From Cohnella rhizosphaerae (GTDB lineage: Bacteria; Bacillota; Bacilli; Paenibacillales; Paenibacillaceae): a stretch of 64,000 bases of DNA. Below are positions 34,742 through 44,407 of this stretch, piece after piece. Position 1 is the first letter of the stretch; the number at the start of each line of letters is the position of its first letter. A program made the position numbers and the translations under genes. The DNA lies in NCBI RefSeq assembly GCF_029525575.1, contig NZ_JAPDIA010000003.1:2472214-2536213 (forward strand), in the 5' to 3' direction. The notes below the pieces were generated by a model. The model was not told the origin of the DNA. It saw only the letters and a list, made by a program, of their open reading frames with translations, and did not search any database.

Positions 34742-37321
34742 ATGTCGTTGATGCCGGTGGATCGGACGATCCCGGACATTAAGGCGGCGCTGCGGGACCG
34801 CGGAGGCGCCGTACTGGTCGCCGCGCCCGGCGCGGGCAAAACGACGCGGGTGCCGATCGCCTTAATGAAGGAGCCGTGGCTCGCGGGGCGCAAGATCGTC
34901 ATGCTGGAGCCCCGTCGCATCGCCGCACGGAGCGCGGCCGAGTACATGGCGGCGGGACTTGGCGAGCGGGCGGGGGGAGCGCGTAGGTTACCGCGTCCGG
35001 ATGGATACGAAGGCGGGGCCGAAGACGGCCGTAGAGGTGGTGACCGAGGGCGTGCTCACGCGGATGCTGCAGCAGGACCCTTCGCTCGCGGATGTAGGAC
35101 TCGTTATATTCGACGAGTTTCACGAGCGAAATTTGAACGGCGATCTCGGGCTTGCGCTCTGCCTGCAGGCGAAAAGCTTGTTCCGCGACGATCTGCGCTT
35201 GCTCGTCATGTCCGCCACGCTCGAGCCTGGACCGGTGGCAGAACTGCTCGGCGGGGCGCCCGTCATCGAGAGCGCGGGCATCATGTATCCGGTCGAGACC
35301 GTCTATCTCGATCGCCGGTCCGACGCGCCGGTCGAGCGCTTGGCCGCGGAGACGACGGCGCGTGCGCTTGCGCGGCACGATGGCGACGCGCTCGTCTTTC
35401 TGCCGGGCTATGCGGAGATCCGGCGAACGGCCGCGTCTCTGTCGGCGCTGCTTGGCAGCGCGGGCGCGCAAGGAGTGGAGATCGCGGCGCTCCACGGCAG
35501 CATGCCGCCGGGAGAGCAGGACCGCGCGCTCGCGCCGGCCGCGAACGGCCGACGCAAGGTCGTGCTCGCGACGCCTGTGGCCGAATCGAGCTTGACGGTC
35601 GAGGGCGTGCGAATCGTGGTCGACGGGGGGGCTGATGCGAGCGCCACGCTTTTCGCCGCGAACCGGCATGTCGCGTCTCGAGACGGCTCGCATTCCAGCG
35701 TCTTCGGCCGATCAGCGCCGCGGGCGCGCGGGCCGCGTGGCGCCGGGCGTCTGCTACCGGCTGTGGACGGAGGAAGAGCATCGGCAATTGGCGCCGGCCG
35801 GGACGCCCGAGATCCGGGAAGCGGATCTCGCGCCGCTGGCACTCGAGCTGGCCGTGTGGGGCGTATCCGATCCGGCGGAGCTGGATTGGCTGGACGCGCC
35901 GCCGGCCGCGGCCTACACGCAGGCGCGGGAGCTGCTGGCCGCGCTGGGCGCCATCGGCGCCGACGGCGCCCCGACGCCGCACGGCTCGGCCATGGCCCGC
36001 TTCGGCGCGCACCCGCGGCTCGCGCATATGATGCTGCGGGCGCAGCCGCTCGGCCTCGCGGCCGATGCCTGCCGGGTCGCCGCGCTGCTAGGCGACCGCG
36101 ATCCGATGCAGGGCGGCGACGCGGACCTGTCGCTGAGACTTGCCGCGCTGGCGGCGAACGACGGCCGCATCGAGGCGGGCCGAAGGGATCGCCTGCTGGC
36201 GGAGGCGCGCCAGTTCGAAGCGCAGCTTAAGACCGCAGGCGGCGGCGATTCTTCGCGCGCGGTTTCATCTGCGGGCACGGTTGCGACGGCCGGCGTTGTT
36301 CAAGGAAGCGGTCCGGCCGCGGGTGCGATGCGCCGGTCTGCGCAGCAGACCGCCTACGATTGCGGCCTGCTGCTTGCGTTCGCCTACCCCGATCGGATCG
36401 GCAAGCTCCGCGGGGGGAGGCAGGTTCACGCTGTCGGGGGGGAAGGGGCGCTTACGTGCCCGAAGGACAGCCGCTCGCCGGCGAGCCCTGGATCGTCGCG
36501 GCGGAGCTCGACGACCAGGGGACCGAAGGGCGTATTCGTCTGGCCGCGCCGCTGCGGGCAGACGATCTCGAACGGCATTTCGGCGATCGCATCGCCGAGC
36601 GCCGGACGATCGCCTGGGACACGGGGGCAGGCGCCGTTCGGGCGCGGCGGACGATCTATCTCGGCGCGTTGACGCTGCGCGAAGGGCCGCTCCCCGACCC
36701 GGATCCGGGCAGCCGTGACCGAGGCGCTGCTGGACGGGATTCGTCTCGAAGGACTCGACCTGCTGCCGTGGTCCAAGACGTCTCGCCAATGGCTGGAGCG
36801 CGCGCGATTCGTAGGGCTTCACGATCCCGAAGGCTGGCCGGACCTGTCCGACGCCGCGCTGCTGGAGGGGCTCGATGCTTGGCTCGGACCATTCGTCCAG
36901 GGCATGCGGACGCGAGGAGACCTGCAGCGGCTGAACCTGGGGGGATGCTTTGTCCGCACTGCTGTCCTGGGAACAGCGGCGAAGGCTGGAGGACGAAGCG
37001 CCGACGCATGTCGCCGTTCCGAGCGGTTCCCGCTTGCCTGTCGATTACGGCGATCCCGCAGCGCCCGCGTTGCACGCGAGGCTGCAGGAGCTGTTCGGAT
37101 GGCCCGCCTCTCCGCGGATCGCGGGAGGACGGGTTTCCCTCACGCTGCATCTGCTGTCGCCTGCTCAGCGTCCGGTTCAGGTCACGCGCGATTTGGCCAA
37201 CTTCTGGCGGGAGACTTATTTTGAGGTTCGCAAAGATTTGAAAGGGCGCTATCCGAAGCATTACTGGCCCGACGATCCGATGCAGGCGCAAGCGACGAGC
37301 CGGGTTCGCCCTAGAGTATAG
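34742..37321 (+). CDS. hrpB: ATP-dependent helicase HrpB (six +1 frameshifts)
   Basis: About 857 residues when repaired, the usual size. DEAH/RHA helicase: Walker A AAPGAGKTT, motif Ia LEPRRIAAR, motif II DEFHERN, motif III VMSATLEP, motif V ATPVAESSLTVEGV and motif VI QRRGRAGRV, then the HrpB C-terminal domain (HYWPDDPMQAQ). The frame breaks at G6 34972-34977, G7 35625-35631, G6 36412-36417, G4 36445-36448, G3 36707-36709 and G6 36939-36944. Removing one G at each joins conserved segments without gaps, so I read this as one functional gene with base-calling errors. The role of HrpB in bacteria is poorly defined. Confidence 0.85.
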
Positions 37322-37414
37322 ACTACCTTTATTTTCCTGGTATGTGGTATGATCGGGGCAGGCGCGCACGCGCCGGCTTGTCGTTTGATGCGATGGCGAT
37401 CGGGAGGTTGCGCG

Positions 37415-38086
37415 ATGAAAATCTTTTTTTATTTTCGTTTTGCTCTCATGGCTGCTCGGCAATCCGTTTTTGGCCCTTATCGTACTGCTCGTCATTTTTT
37501 TATGCGCTCGACCGGCGTTTTTTTAGGCATTACGCCGAGTCTGCTCAAGCCGTTCAAACGGCGCAGCCGCGCAAACAAGCTGAAGCGCCAGCTGCTGCTC
37601 AACCCGCACGACACGCCCGCCAAGTCGGAGCTCGCGCATGAACTGATCGGAATGCGCAAGTTCGAAGAGGCGCGGAGCTTGCTGGCGGGCATGGAGGACC
37701 GGATGGCGCAATCGGCCGAGTATTGGAGCGATTTGGGGCAGTGCGAGCTAGCTTTGGGGCAATTGGAGAGCGGAGAAAAACATATGCGCGAGGCGCTGGA
37801 GATCAATCCGCGCGTTAAGTTCGGACTGCCTTACTTGCTGCTCGGCGATGCCTGGGCAGGCAAGGACGACGAGAAGGCCGCCGCTTATTTGCGGGCGTTT
37901 CAGGATATCCACGCTTCCTCGTGCGAGGCTTATTATTTGCTCGGGAAAATCTACGAAAGGCTCGGAGACCGGGCTGCAGCGAAGCAGGCTTACCGGGATT
38001 GTACGGGCGTCTATCGCACGCTTCCCCGCTATATGAAGCGGCGGGAGCGAAGATGGGCATTTCTATCGTCCGTTCGCGGCCGCTAG
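37415..38086 (+). CDS. Membrane-anchored TPR protein (three +1 frameshifts)
   Basis: About 222 residues when repaired. As written, the N-terminus is scrambled by three T7 runs (37424-37430, 37495-37501, 37518-37524). Removing one T from each gives MKIFFIFVLLSWLLGNPF, then LALIVLLVIFYALDRRFLG, a membrane segment, then GITPSLLKPFKRR. Because three +1 shifts add up to a codon, the last part is in frame either way. The cytoplasmic part has TPR-like helices (YWSDLGQCELALGQLESG, AYYLLGKIYERLGDRAAA). ATG 37415 after GGGAGG. Probably a scaffold; partner unknown. Confidence 0.72.
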   Translation: MKIFFYFRFALMAARQSVFGPYRTARHFFMRSTGVFLGITPSLLKPFKRRSRANKLKRQLLLNPHDTPAKSELAHELIGMRKFEEARSLLAGMEDRMAQSAEYWSDLGQCELALGQLESGEKHMREALEINPRVKFGLPYLLLGDAWAGKDDEKAAAYLRAFQDIHASSCEAYYLLGKIYERLGDRAAAKQAYRDCTGVYRTLPRYMKRRERRWAFLSSVRGR

Positions 38087-38122
38087 CGCTTGCCGTCCGA
38101 ATCGTCGCCCGGAAGGCGTTTA

Positions 38123-38160
38123 AAAATGCAGCGGGGCCATCGCCGACGGTCCCGCTGCAG
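38123..38160. terminator. Bidirectional terminator
   Basis: GCAGCGGG pairs with CCCGCTGC; on the minus strand it is followed by TTTTTA. It separates the convergent TPR and acidic-protein genes. Confidence 0.75.
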
Positions 38161-38171
38161 TCCGCTATTCA

Positions 38172-38486
38172 TCAATCTGCCAGCGCATCTTCTTCTTCAG
38201 CCGCGTCGTCCTCCGCCAGCGCTTCGGCATCTTCCTCCGCCACGGCGTCGGCCGCGTCCGCTTCGGCCTCCTCCATTTCGATCGATGCGGCAGGCGCATC
38301 TGCTTGGACGGCCCAGTCGTCAGTCAATACGGCGTCTTCGACGGCGGGCGCCGCTTCGACCTCTGCTTCGTCCGAGTCTTCAGCGGACGCGACGGTCTCG
38401 GTATCCTCCGCGGAAGCCTCCTCGCCAAGCTCTTCCGTATGCGCTTCCAATACCTCTTGGTCCAGCTGCTCGTCGTTCGTGCTCAT
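38172..38486 (-). CDS. Very acidic Ala/Glu/Asp-rich protein
   Basis: 104 residues, MSTNDEQLDQEVLEAHTEEL and onward, with almost no basic residues and many Asp and Glu. No domain, signal or membrane segment. ATG 38486 after AAGGAGG at nine bases; its own terminator follows. Such acidic peptides are often disordered. Function unknown; the good ribosome binding site and terminator argue that it is a real gene. Confidence 0.65.
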   Translation of the reverse strand: MSTNDEQLDQEVLEAHTEELGEEASAEDTETVASAEDSDEAEVEAAPAVEDAVLTDDWAVQADAPAASIEMEEAEADAADAVAEEDAEALAEDDAAEEEDALAD

Positions 38487-38715
38487 AGCGCTCTGCCTCC
38501 TTGGCGATGTTCGGGGCATGTCCCCGAATTCAAAATAACACGAAGGTCCCGGACTGGATACGGGTGTAAATTGACGCTATTTGTCCGGAAGCATCGAAAC
38601 CGCGGTCTGTAATCAAATTGTAATCCGATCCGACCGGAACCGACAAAACCTCCCTCGCGCGGCATTCGATCGGAATCGACGGACGGGGCGCGAACGAGGA
38701 CGGTCGCTGACGAAA

Positions 38716-38744
38716 TTGACATCCATAAGCCGTTCACTTATATT
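38716..38744 (+). promoter_or_regulatory. Sigma-A promoter of the pseudouridine synthase gene
   Basis: -35 TTGACA, 17-bp spacer, -10 TATATT, the best consensus match in the window, 40 bases before the start codon. Confidence 0.8.
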
Positions 38745-38783
38745 GTGCGAAGAAGAACCTATGAGAGTACGGAGTTGAAGCGC

Positions 38784-40113
38784 ATGAGCGGGGCCGGACG
38801 CAATCGGCAGGGCAAGCCGAAGCAGCATAAGGGACAGCAGCAGGGAAGCCGGGGAACGGCGCAGGGCTCGCGCTACGGCGGCGACGTTAATCGGCAGCGG
38901 AGCCGGGGCGATGCGGATGCGGGAAGCGCCGGCGGACGGCGAGGCCGATCGGAGCAAAGCCGGAGCGGAACGGGCAGAAACGGGAGCGACCGTCCGAACG
39001 CGGCTCGCGGCGGCCAAGGCGGCGGCAGTGGCGGGCGTGCGCAGTCGAGACCGGATGCAGCCCGAGGCTTTGCCGGTGCGGGACGCGGAAGCGGCGGCGG
39101 GGGGGATTCGAAGCCGTGCGAAAGGAAGTGCGATTACCGAAGGCTACGGCGCAAGCGGCAAAAGCGGCAGAGGCGGCGTTCGGCCCGATCCGCGTTCGGC
39201 CGCGCTTGCCGGCATGGACGATGCCATGCTCAAGCAGGGGAGACGCAAGGCGGAATGGATGGAGCTTCGCCTGCCGGGCGAGCTGGCGGCGGCGCCGCTG
39301 CAGCAGATCATGAAGCATACGCCGCTCGCGCCGAAGCTGGTCTCGAAGCTTGCGCAGACCAAAGGCATCGTGCAGCAGGGCGCTACGCTCCGGCTTGCGC
39401 TGTTTCCGCGCGAGGCTCGCGATTTTCCGCCGGATTGGATGGAGCTGAACGTGCTGTACGAGGACGACTTCACGCTCGTCGTGAACAAGCCGTCCGGCTA
39501 CGAGGTCCATCCGAGCGAACGCGGTCAACGGGGGACGCTGGCGCACGGCGTCGCCGCGTACTACGAGATGACGGGGCAGGACGTGCGCATCAGGCATATC
39601 CACCGCATCGACAAGGAGACGACGGGACCCGTTTTGTACGCCAAGAACGAATTCGCCCACTATCAGTACGACAAAGCGATGCGGGAAAAAGGGATCGAAC
39701 GCATCTATCTCGCGCTGGCGGAGGGAGAACTGGCGCAGGATCGCGGCACGATCGACCTGCCGATCGGACAGGACCGTCACCACTCGACGCGCCGCCGCGT
39801 GAGCGAGACAGGGGATCCTGCCGTCACGCATTACGAGGTCGTCGAGCGATTTCAAGGCTATACGCTCGTCCGCCTGCGTCTCGAAACGGGGCGTACCCAT
39901 CAAATCCGCGTGCACCTCGCAGCGATCGGGCATCCGCTGGCGGGCGACGGCCTTTACGGCGGCAAGCGTACGGTAATCTCCCGGCAAGCACTGCACGGCG
40001 AACGTCTCGTCTGGCCGCACCCATGGACGGGCGAGCGGCTGTCGGTCAGGGCGCCCCTGCCGGCGGACTTCGAGGCGGCGTTGGGCAAGCTGCGCGCGCA
40101 GGAAATGGAATAA
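38784..40113 (+). CDS. RluA/RluD-type pseudouridine synthase with Arg/Gly-rich N-terminus (one +1 frameshift)
   Basis: About 442 residues when repaired; relatives have about 300. Residues about 1-145 are rich in Arg, Gly, Gln and Ser and probably disordered. The catalytic domain follows: VLYEDDFTLVVNKPSGYEVH, HIHRIDKETTGPVLYAKN with the catalytic Asp, RLETGRTHQIRVHLAAIGHP and ALHGERLVWPHP. The frame breaks at G7 39099-39105; dropping one G links both parts. ATG 38784 after GGAG. If translation began inside, the tail would be shorter. It modifies uridines in rRNA or tRNA; the target is unknown. Confidence 0.8.
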
Positions 40114-40118
40114 TACGC

Positions 40119-40223
40119 TTGCATCTTTTCATCGCAAAAGGTATGTTATAAGCAATGACATCATTGCAAGGTCCTGAAGCACAGGCCGTTCACCGGAGCA
40201 CATCCGGCGGGCGGCCTGTTTTT
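40119..40223 (+). promoter_or_regulatory. Promoter and hairpin leader of gene C
   Basis: -35 TTGCAT (40119-40124), 17-bp spacer, -10 TATGTT (40142-40147). The leader has GAAGCACA (40176-40183) and a hairpin: outer stem CAGGCCG with CGGCCTG, internal loop TTCA opposite CGGG, inner stem CCGGA with TCCGG, then TTTTT (40219-40223), directly before the ribosome binding site. Same architecture as the gene B leader with different stem bases. Confidence 0.65.
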
Positions 40224-40247
40224 ATTTCTCTGAGGGAGGACATGCAG

Positions 40248-40928
40248 ATGAACATGAATTCCAATCCGGCATTCGAGCGCGCATACGACGAGATGATGGA
40301 GAGGGCGATTAAGGCGAGCAGCGGCGAACGGAAACGAAGGCTGCTGCTGGACAGATTCAACGAGAAGCTGCTCGCTCAAAACGTTTGGTGGGAGGTAAGA
40401 GGGGATCTGAAGGGCCTGATTCCCGAGATGGAAATCAAAGATTTGAAGGACGGAACGCGTTTTAGCGACTACGGATTTCTCTATCCGATCCCGCGTCCCA
40501 ATGGTTTGCTGATGGAGGCGGATGCCTTCGGCACGCACTTGCGCGACGTGAGCCGGTGGAAGTATGCCGACGACCTGGAAAGGCAGAACCATTTGCTCAT
40601 CGACGGTTGGCGACTGCTCCGCTTTTCGCGGGACGACATGATCGAGAAGCCAAGACGCTGCCAGCAGACGCTGCTTGCCGCGCTCTCGGCATGGGGCTTT
40701 ATCGCTCCCAGGGACCGGCCGAAGCTGAACGTGTACGAACGGGCGATCCTGCATTACGCGAGGGAGCAAACCTGCAACGTGAAAATCGGTGAATTGGTCG
40801 AACAACTGCAAGTAAGTTACCGCTCCATAGGCAGGCACACCCTTGAACTTGAGCAAAAGGGACTTTTGATTTTAGAGCGCTCTGCCGGCGGGAGAATCAT
40901 GAAGCTTGCACCCGTACGAGACTTCTAA
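40248..40928 (+). CDS. Nuclease-fold/winged-helix protein, family member C
   Basis: 226 residues, most similar to member A: GERKRRLLLDRFNEKLLAQN, VWWEVRGDLKGLIPEMEI, SDYGFLYP, LLMEADAFGTHLRDVSRWKY, and FSRDDMIEKPRRCQQTLL. The third acidic position reads E-A-D, so the nuclease-type lysine is absent. A winged-helix-like C-terminus (KIGELVEQLQVSYRSIGRHT) follows. ATG 40248 is eight bases from AGGGAGG; ATG 40242 is too close. A 17-copy repeat array begins about 20 bases after the stop. Function unknown. Confidence 0.62.
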   Translation: MNMNSNPAFERAYDEMMERAIKASSGERKRRLLLDRFNEKLLAQNVWWEVRGDLKGLIPEMEIKDLKDGTRFSDYGFLYPIPRPNGLLMEADAFGTHLRDVSRWKYADDLERQNHLLIDGWRLLRFSRDDMIEKPRRCQQTLLAALSAWGFIAPRDRPKLNVYERAILHYAREQTCNVKIGELVEQLQVSYRSIGRHTLELEQKGLLILERSAGGRIMKLAPVRDF

Positions 40929-40944
40929 CTAACTCCCGAATCAA

Positions 40945-41800
40945 CTACTGTCGAGGAAAAGCACATGGGCGGCAGGCGAGCGTAGGTAGCTAAAGTACTA
41001 CCGTGGGAAAGCAAGCACATACGGCGGCAGGCGAGTGTAGGTAGCTAAAGTACTGTCGAGGGAAAGCACATCCGACGGCAGGCGAGCGTAGGTAGCAGAT
41101 GTACTGCCGTGGGAAAGCACATGGGCGGCATGCGAGCGTAGGTAGCAGAAGTACTGTCGATGGAAAGCACATGGGCGGCAGGCGAGCGTAGGTAGCTGAA
41201 GTACTGTCGAGAGAAAGCACATCCGACGCAGGCGAGCGTAGGTAGCAGAAGTACTGTCGAGGGAAAGCACATACGGCGGCATGCGAGTGTAGGTAGCTGA
41301 AGTACTGTCGGGGGAAAGCACATGGTCGGCAGGCGAGCGTAGGTAGCTGAAGTACTGTCGAGAGAAAGCACATCCGACGCATGCGAGCGTAGGTAGCAGA
41401 AGTACTGTCGATGGAAAGCACATGGGTGGCAGGCGAGCGTAGGTAGCTAAAGTACTGTCGAGGGAAAGCACATACGGCGGCAGGCGAGTGTAGGTAGCTA
41501 AAGTACTGTCGAGGGAAAGTACATCCGACGGCAGGCGAGCGTAGGTAGCAGATGTACTGCCGTGGGAAAGCACATGGGCGGCATGCGAGCGTAGGTAGCA
41601 GAAGTACTGTCGATGGAAAGCACATGGGCGGCAGGCGAGCGTAGGTAGCTAAAGTACTGCCATGGGAAAGCACATACGGCGGCAGGCGAGCATAGGTAGC
41701 AGAAGTACTGTCGAGGGAAAGCACATACGGCGGCATGCGAGCGTAGGTAGCTGAAGTACTGCCGTGGGAAAGCACATACGGCGGCAAGGGGCTTAGGTAG
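40945..41800. repeat. Array 2: 50-51 bp tandem repeat, 17 copies, beside gene C
   Basis: GCACAT (GTACAT once) occurs at 40961, 41015, 41066, 41117, 41167, 41217, 41267, 41318, 41368, 41418, 41468, 41519, 41570, 41620, 41670, 41721 and 41772. Spacing is 50 or 51 bp, once 54. A typical unit is GTACTGTCGAGGGAAAGCAC followed by ATGGGCGGCAGGCGAGCG and TAGGTAGCTAAA. The first and last units are degenerate. A four-unit block (41015-41216) is repeated at 41468-41669 almost without change. Array 1 shares the outer parts of the core. Confidence 0.95.
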
Positions 41801-41852
41801 CCAAAAATCCCCCCGCCTCCCGGCAGGGGATCCGCACAACCTATGATAGCCC

Positions 41853-43196
41853 TTAGCGGCACAAGGCCGCGGTCATCAGATAGGCGATGGTCGATTCGGC
41901 GCCGCAGTTGACATTGGGGCCGTCTTCCTGGAGACCGTCGCAGCCGCTGCCGTCGCTTGGGTCCGCCATGATGGCGCCCAGATCGTTGTCGCCGAAAAAC
42001 CATTGAAGGCAGCGATTGCGCGCGGACCGCAGCTGCGCCGCATAGTCGGCGACCTCGATCGCGTGCGCGGCGGACTCGCTAGCCGTACTGGCTGCGCCGC
42101 GACTCTCGACCTGGCCGTCCTCCGTCTCAGACCTGACGGCGAGCGCGATACCGACCTCCGGCGCCCGTATAGCGCCTGCGCCGCGGAATCCGCCCGTGCC
42201 GCGGTCTCCGCCCGGCGCCCCCGCTTCCGCCGAGCCGCCCTTCGCCGCGGCGCCTTGATCGTAAGCAAGCAGCAGCGCGACGCCCTGCTTGCCCGCTTCC
42301 TCCAACGCGACGGCGCCTTCCTCGAGCGCCAGCGCCAGCTTGAAAATCTCGAGCGGCTGCTGGTCCCACTTGCTGCTTCTCGAGCGCGTGCGCCAGCCGG
42401 AATTGCCGATCGGGCGGAACCAGCCTTCTTCCGCGGTCATCGCCGCGTGGAGAGAGGAAAGGCTGTCGAGGCCGATCTCGAGCGCTTCCGGCGCATGGGT
42501 AACCCGGTAGGAACGCAGCAGCGCCCATGGGAGCACGCCGTTGCCGTAGCTCATCTGCGTTTCGAACCAGCGCCATTCCTCGTCCGAATGGCGAAGGAAC
42601 GTCTCGATCAGCTCGTCTTGGAAACGGACGACATGCGTCTTGAGCTGCTCGCGCCAACCCGGCTTGAAGGCGATCGCGCCGAGGCGCTCGCTCTCGAGCG
42701 CATGCGCGCAAGCCGACAGCGCGTACGCCTTGCCGCGCAGCGAACCGAGTTGTCCAAGCGTGGGCATCGCGCATTCGAACATCGCCTTCGCGGCGTCCTT
42801 GTGCGAGTCGGGAAGCCCGACCCAGGCGCTGACGCATGCCCAAATCGACCTTCCCTGGCAGTCGTAAGAGACCGATTCCGACTCGGGAGCGCGATCGTAA
42901 GCGACGTTATTGTGCCACCAGCCGTCTTCTTTTTGCTGCCACAGCATGAACGACAGGTAAATGGACGCGAGCTCGAGCAACTGAGCGCGATCCGACTCGC
43001 TTACTTCGGCTCCGGGCACGTCCCGCAGCCATTCGGTGACCGCCCAGAGCGAACGCGCATTATCGTCCGTCGTATAACCTTCGCGTCTGCGGGGCGTGCG
43101 CCCGAGCGCATGCTCGATCAGCCCCGTATCGTCCGTCATTCGCCGCAAATGGGTAAAAGAGGGCGGATGGCTCCGCCCCTTGGAGTTATATAACAT
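41853..43196 (-). CDS. Six-hairpin glycosidase-like protein of a glycan operon
   Basis: 447 residues. Repeated helical segments with aromatic and acidic residues (YTTDDNARSLWAVTEWLRD, WQQKEDGWWHNNVAYD, WRWFETQMSYGNGVLPWALL, EGWFRPIGNSGW) suggest an alpha/alpha-toroid like glycosidases or lyases. An Ala/Gly-rich insertion lies near residues 330-390. The ATG at 43196 follows GGAGG and overlaps the end of the glycosyltransferase gene by 11 bases. Third gene of an operon with a nucleotidyltransferase-like protein and a GT4 enzyme. No catalytic pair can be assigned with confidence. Confidence 0.6.
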   Translation of the reverse strand: MLYNSKGRSHPPSFTHLRRMTDDTGLIEHALGRTPRRREGYTTDDNARSLWAVTEWLRDVPGAEVSESDRAQLLELASIYLSFMLWQQKEDGWWHNNVAYDRAPESESVSYDCQGRSIWACVSAWVGLPDSHKDAAKAMFECAMPTLGQLGSLRGKAYALSACAHALESERLGAIAFKPGWREQLKTHVVRFQDELIETFLRHSDEEWRWFETQMSYGNGVLPWALLRSYRVTHAPEALEIGLDSLSSLHAAMTAEEGWFRPIGNSGWRTRSRSSKWDQQPLEIFKLALALEEGAVALEEAGKQGVALLLAYDQGAAAKGGSAEAGAPGGDRGTGGFRGAGAIRAPEVGIALAVRSETEDGQVESRGAASTASESAAHAIEVADYAAQLRSARNRCLQWFFGDNDLGAIMADPSDGSGCDGLQEDGPNVNCGAESTIAYLMTAALCR

Positions 43197-44367
43197 CGGC
43201 CATCCTCCAACGCTTCTCCGCAGCGGTCCGTTCAAGCAGCTGCAGGTATTCTTGGCCCACGACGGGCCATTGCATGCTTTTTCCGATATCGGCAGCGAGC
43301 TTCTCGCACAGCTTGAGCTTTTCGGGATAGGAGAACAGCTCGATGAGCTTCACGCTCCAGGCTTCTACGTCGCCGTAAGGAAGCAGTAGCTCCTCGCAGC
43401 CTTGAAGCAGATCCTTCGCGTAAATGTAAGGCGTGCTCAGCACCGGACGACCGAGGCCGACCGCATAAGCCAGCGTGCCGCTCGTAATTTGCTGCATGCC
43501 GGGATAAGGCGTAACGTACAGATCGCAAGCCTGCAGCAAAGAAGTGAGCTCCTCCTCGGGGATGTAACGGTCGATCATGCGCACATGATGCTGCAGACCG
43601 AGCTCCTCGATCAGCGCGTTCAGTTCCTCCCGGTAGGCTTCGCCCTCGTGCTTGCGCACTTCGGGATGCGTCTGTCCGGCAAGCACGTAGAGCAGGTCGG
43701 GCACGGCCTTGACAGCGGCAGCCATGGAGCGGAGGATCAGTTCTACGCCTTTGCTGCGGCTGAGCAGACCGAATTGGAAGACGACCTTGCGCTGCTCCCA
43801 GCCGTATTCGCTGCGCGTGCGGATCCGGTCCGCTTTGCTGGGAACGGGCGTTCCGTGAGGGATATAGGAGATTTTTTCCAATGGAATTCCGAAATTGTCG
43901 CTGAGATATCCGATCGCCTTGCGATTCATGACGTGAATGCGGTCGCTTCGCTTCGCGATCTCGGCTTGAACGGCGGCATAAGGCTCTTGCGGCGTTTCGA
44001 ACACGGTGTGGAAGGTCGTGACGACCGGCTTATTAAGCCTATTCAGCAGCTCGAGCGCGTAGGAGCCGGCTTCTCCGCCGAAAATACCGAATTCATGCTG
44101 GAGCGAGACGATGTCGACGGCGCTTCGGTTCAAATAGTCCGCCATTTTGCGATATTCTTCTTTGTCGTTTTTAAGAAGGGGAAAATGCCAGCTTTCGTTA
44201 TAAAGTTCCAGCTCGTCTTCATTGCACATGGCGACGATCGGATCCGGAAAAATGCCGTTGTGGGCAACTCGAACCGCTTCCCGAAGATGGTGGGTATACG
44301 TGGCCAACCCGCACTTCTTCGGTACGTAGGTGCTCACATAGGCGATTTGAAATGTTTTTGGACTCAT
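43186..44367 (-). CDS. Family 4 glycosyltransferase
   Basis: 393 residues, GT-B fold. The N-terminal domain starts QIAYVSTYVPKKCGLATYTH, an acceptor-side glycine motif. The C-terminal domain has VVFQFGLLSRSKGVELIL and the nucleotide-sugar site around VTPYPGMQQITSGTLAYAVG. ATG 44367 follows GGAGGTG; the open frame upstream belongs to the preceding gene's region. It transfers an unidentified sugar from an NDP-sugar, possibly mannose. It overlaps the next gene. Confidence 0.85.
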   Translation of the reverse strand: MSPKTFQIAYVSTYVPKKCGLATYTHHLREAVRVAHNGIFPDPIVAMCNEDELELYNESWHFPLLKNDKEEYRKMADYLNRSAVDIVSLQHEFGIFGGEAGSYALELLNRLNKPVVTTFHTVFETPQEPYAAVQAEIAKRSDRIHVMNRKAIGYLSDNFGIPLEKISYIPHGTPVPSKADRIRTRSEYGWEQRKVVFQFGLLSRSKGVELILRSMAAAVKAVPDLLYVLAGQTHPEVRKHEGEAYREELNALIEELGLQHHVRMIDRYIPEEELTSLLQACDLYVTPYPGMQQITSGTLAYAVGLGRPVLSTPYIYAKDLLQGCEELLLPYGDVEAWSVKLIELFSYPEKLKLCEKLAADIGKSMQWPVVGQEYLQLLERTAAEKRWRMADVI

Positions 44368-44407
44368 TAATGTCGCACCTCCAGCTTGTAGTAGCGAAAT
44401 TGCCAAC

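Noticed and set aside
34742..37321. hrpB as a pseudogene
   Set aside because: Six +1 changes in G runs with all helicase motifs perfectly kept are far better explained by base-calling error than by decay.
40990..42003. Long minus-strand open frame (337 codons) with 17-residue repeats
   Set aside because: Another read-through of a 51-bp array; unit lengths of 50 bp in places shift the frame, and it runs antisense into the next gene.
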